Below, piece by piece: positions 63,688-64,000 of a stretch of DNA of 64,000 nucleotides; position 1 is the first letter of the stretch, and each line of letters begins with the position of its first letter. The DNA is from Pedobacter sp. MC2016-14. GTDB lineage: Bacteria; Bacteroidota; Bacteroidia; Sphingobacteriales; Sphingobacteriaceae. The notes beneath the pieces were generated by a model. That model worked only from the letters and a program-made list of their open reading frames with translations. It was not told where the DNA came from and ran no database searches. Position numbers and translations under genes: made by a program. The stretch spans positions 2,914,001 through 2,978,000 of the forward strand of contig NZ_JAJMPA010000001.1 in the NCBI RefSeq assembly GCF_020991475.1, read 5' to 3'.

Positions 63688-64000
63688 TATTCAGCTGATA
63701 AGGTTGACTGTAACAATTGTTTTAAATCATCAAGGGTATTGATTTCTGTAGCTAGTTTATCCTTTCTCCAGCGTGCTATGCGGGGGAAACGCAAGGCAAG
63801 ACCTGCTTTGTGTCTTTTGCTTTCTGCAATGCCTTCAAATGCAATTTCAAAAACAAGTTCTGGTTTTACCGTACGAACGGGACCGAATTTCTCTATTGCA
63901 TTCTTCTTTACAAAGCTATCTACTTCTTTAATTTCTTTATCTGTTAAGCCAGAATATGCCTTGGCAATGGTAATGAGGTTTTCTCCGTCTCTTATGGCAA
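63687..64000 (-). CDS. ATP-dependent DNA ligase, C-terminal part, truncated by the window
   Basis: About 103 residues are visible: IRDGENLITIAKAYSGLTDK near the edge, KFGPVRTVKPELVFEIAFEG in the middle and ALRFPRIARWRKDKL near the end, then SAE and the TAA stop that overlaps the helicase ATG by one base. The ELVFEIAFEG and FPRIARWRxDK blocks are the OB-fold end of ATP-dependent ligases. It seals nicks, and with helicase and PdeM forms the repair set. The catalytic Lys lies outside the window. Confidence 0.92.
   Translation of the reverse strand, partial: AIRDGENLITIAKAYSGLTDKEIKEVDSFVKKNAIEKFGPVRTVKPELVFEIAFEGIAESKRHKAGLALRFPRIARWRKDKLATEINTLDDLKQLLQSTLSAE

Noticed and set aside
1..64000. 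CRISPR array, prophage or insertion sequence
   Set aside because: No regular spaced repeats, phage structural genes, transposase or terminal inverted repeats were found.

Overview
The window looks like chromosome of a Gram-negative Bacteroidota, most likely a Sphingobacteriaceae member close to Pedobacter. Seen evidence: a SusC/SusD pair with its own ECF sigma and FecR anti-sigma factor, consensus Bacteroidota promoters (TTTG, about 19-21 nt, TAnnTTTG) before several genes, KdsB (CMP-KDO for lipopolysaccharide), a histone H1-like 59-residue protein, and moderate GC. The species is an inference. No rRNA, CRISPR array, prophage or insertion sequence was seen; there is one tRNA (Arg, anticodon TCT). 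Only one stretch exceeds 300 bases without a gene (49024-49473).

Layout. 1-8752 (+): end of a glycan-degradation operon: an alpha-L-fucosidase (cut by the window edge), a very large GH2-like protein whose usual acid/base Glu position is Asn, an SGNH esterase, and an alpha/beta-hydrolase fused to an unassigned barrel-like domain. 8810-11893 (-): a PAS histidine kinase and a secreted protein. 12099-20270 (+): ECF sigma, FecR, STN-SusC, SusD and a TlpA-like thioredoxin, closed by a hairpin. 20379-23697: AraC regulator, DMT-type exporter, NAD(P)-binding protein, HIT protein and a small protein. 23948-25123: mannonate dehydratase UxuA with operator-like repeats upstream. 25638: histone-like protein. 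25835-29357 (-): an asymmetric heterodimeric ABC exporter. 29411-32045 (-): response regulator and bacteriophytochrome kinase.

32289-42583 is mixed: tRNA-Arg, a short UvrA-like protein, a DUF3253 protein, three unknown envelope proteins in a row, a DnaQ/GIY-YIG nuclease, an orphan receiver and an SpmA-SpmB fusion. 42609-64000 is mostly conserved core: S9 peptidase, YidC-PyrG, TrpS-deoxynucleoside kinase-KdsB-lipoprotein, PlsC-GatC, an ABC ATPase with a PduO-type adenosyltransferase, DUF2795, a 50-residue membrane protein, IspD, QueA, a MacB-like permease, an aspartate-type aminotransferase, a NUDIX hydrolase, and the ligase-associated DNA repair set (PdeM phosphoesterase, Lhr-like helicase, ATP-dependent ligase), which runs off the right edge.

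How it fits together. The left operon would strip fucose and ester groups from a decorated glycan, but its SusCD partner is not clearly in the window: the SusCD locus at 14-19 kb has its own sigma/anti-sigma switch and a TlpA protein rather than glycosidases. The most unusual items are the GH2-like protein with the altered catalytic position, the esterase-barrel fusion, the unknown three-gene envelope island at 36-39 kb, the hairpin-rich non-coding interval before pyrG, and the ligase-associated repair cluster.
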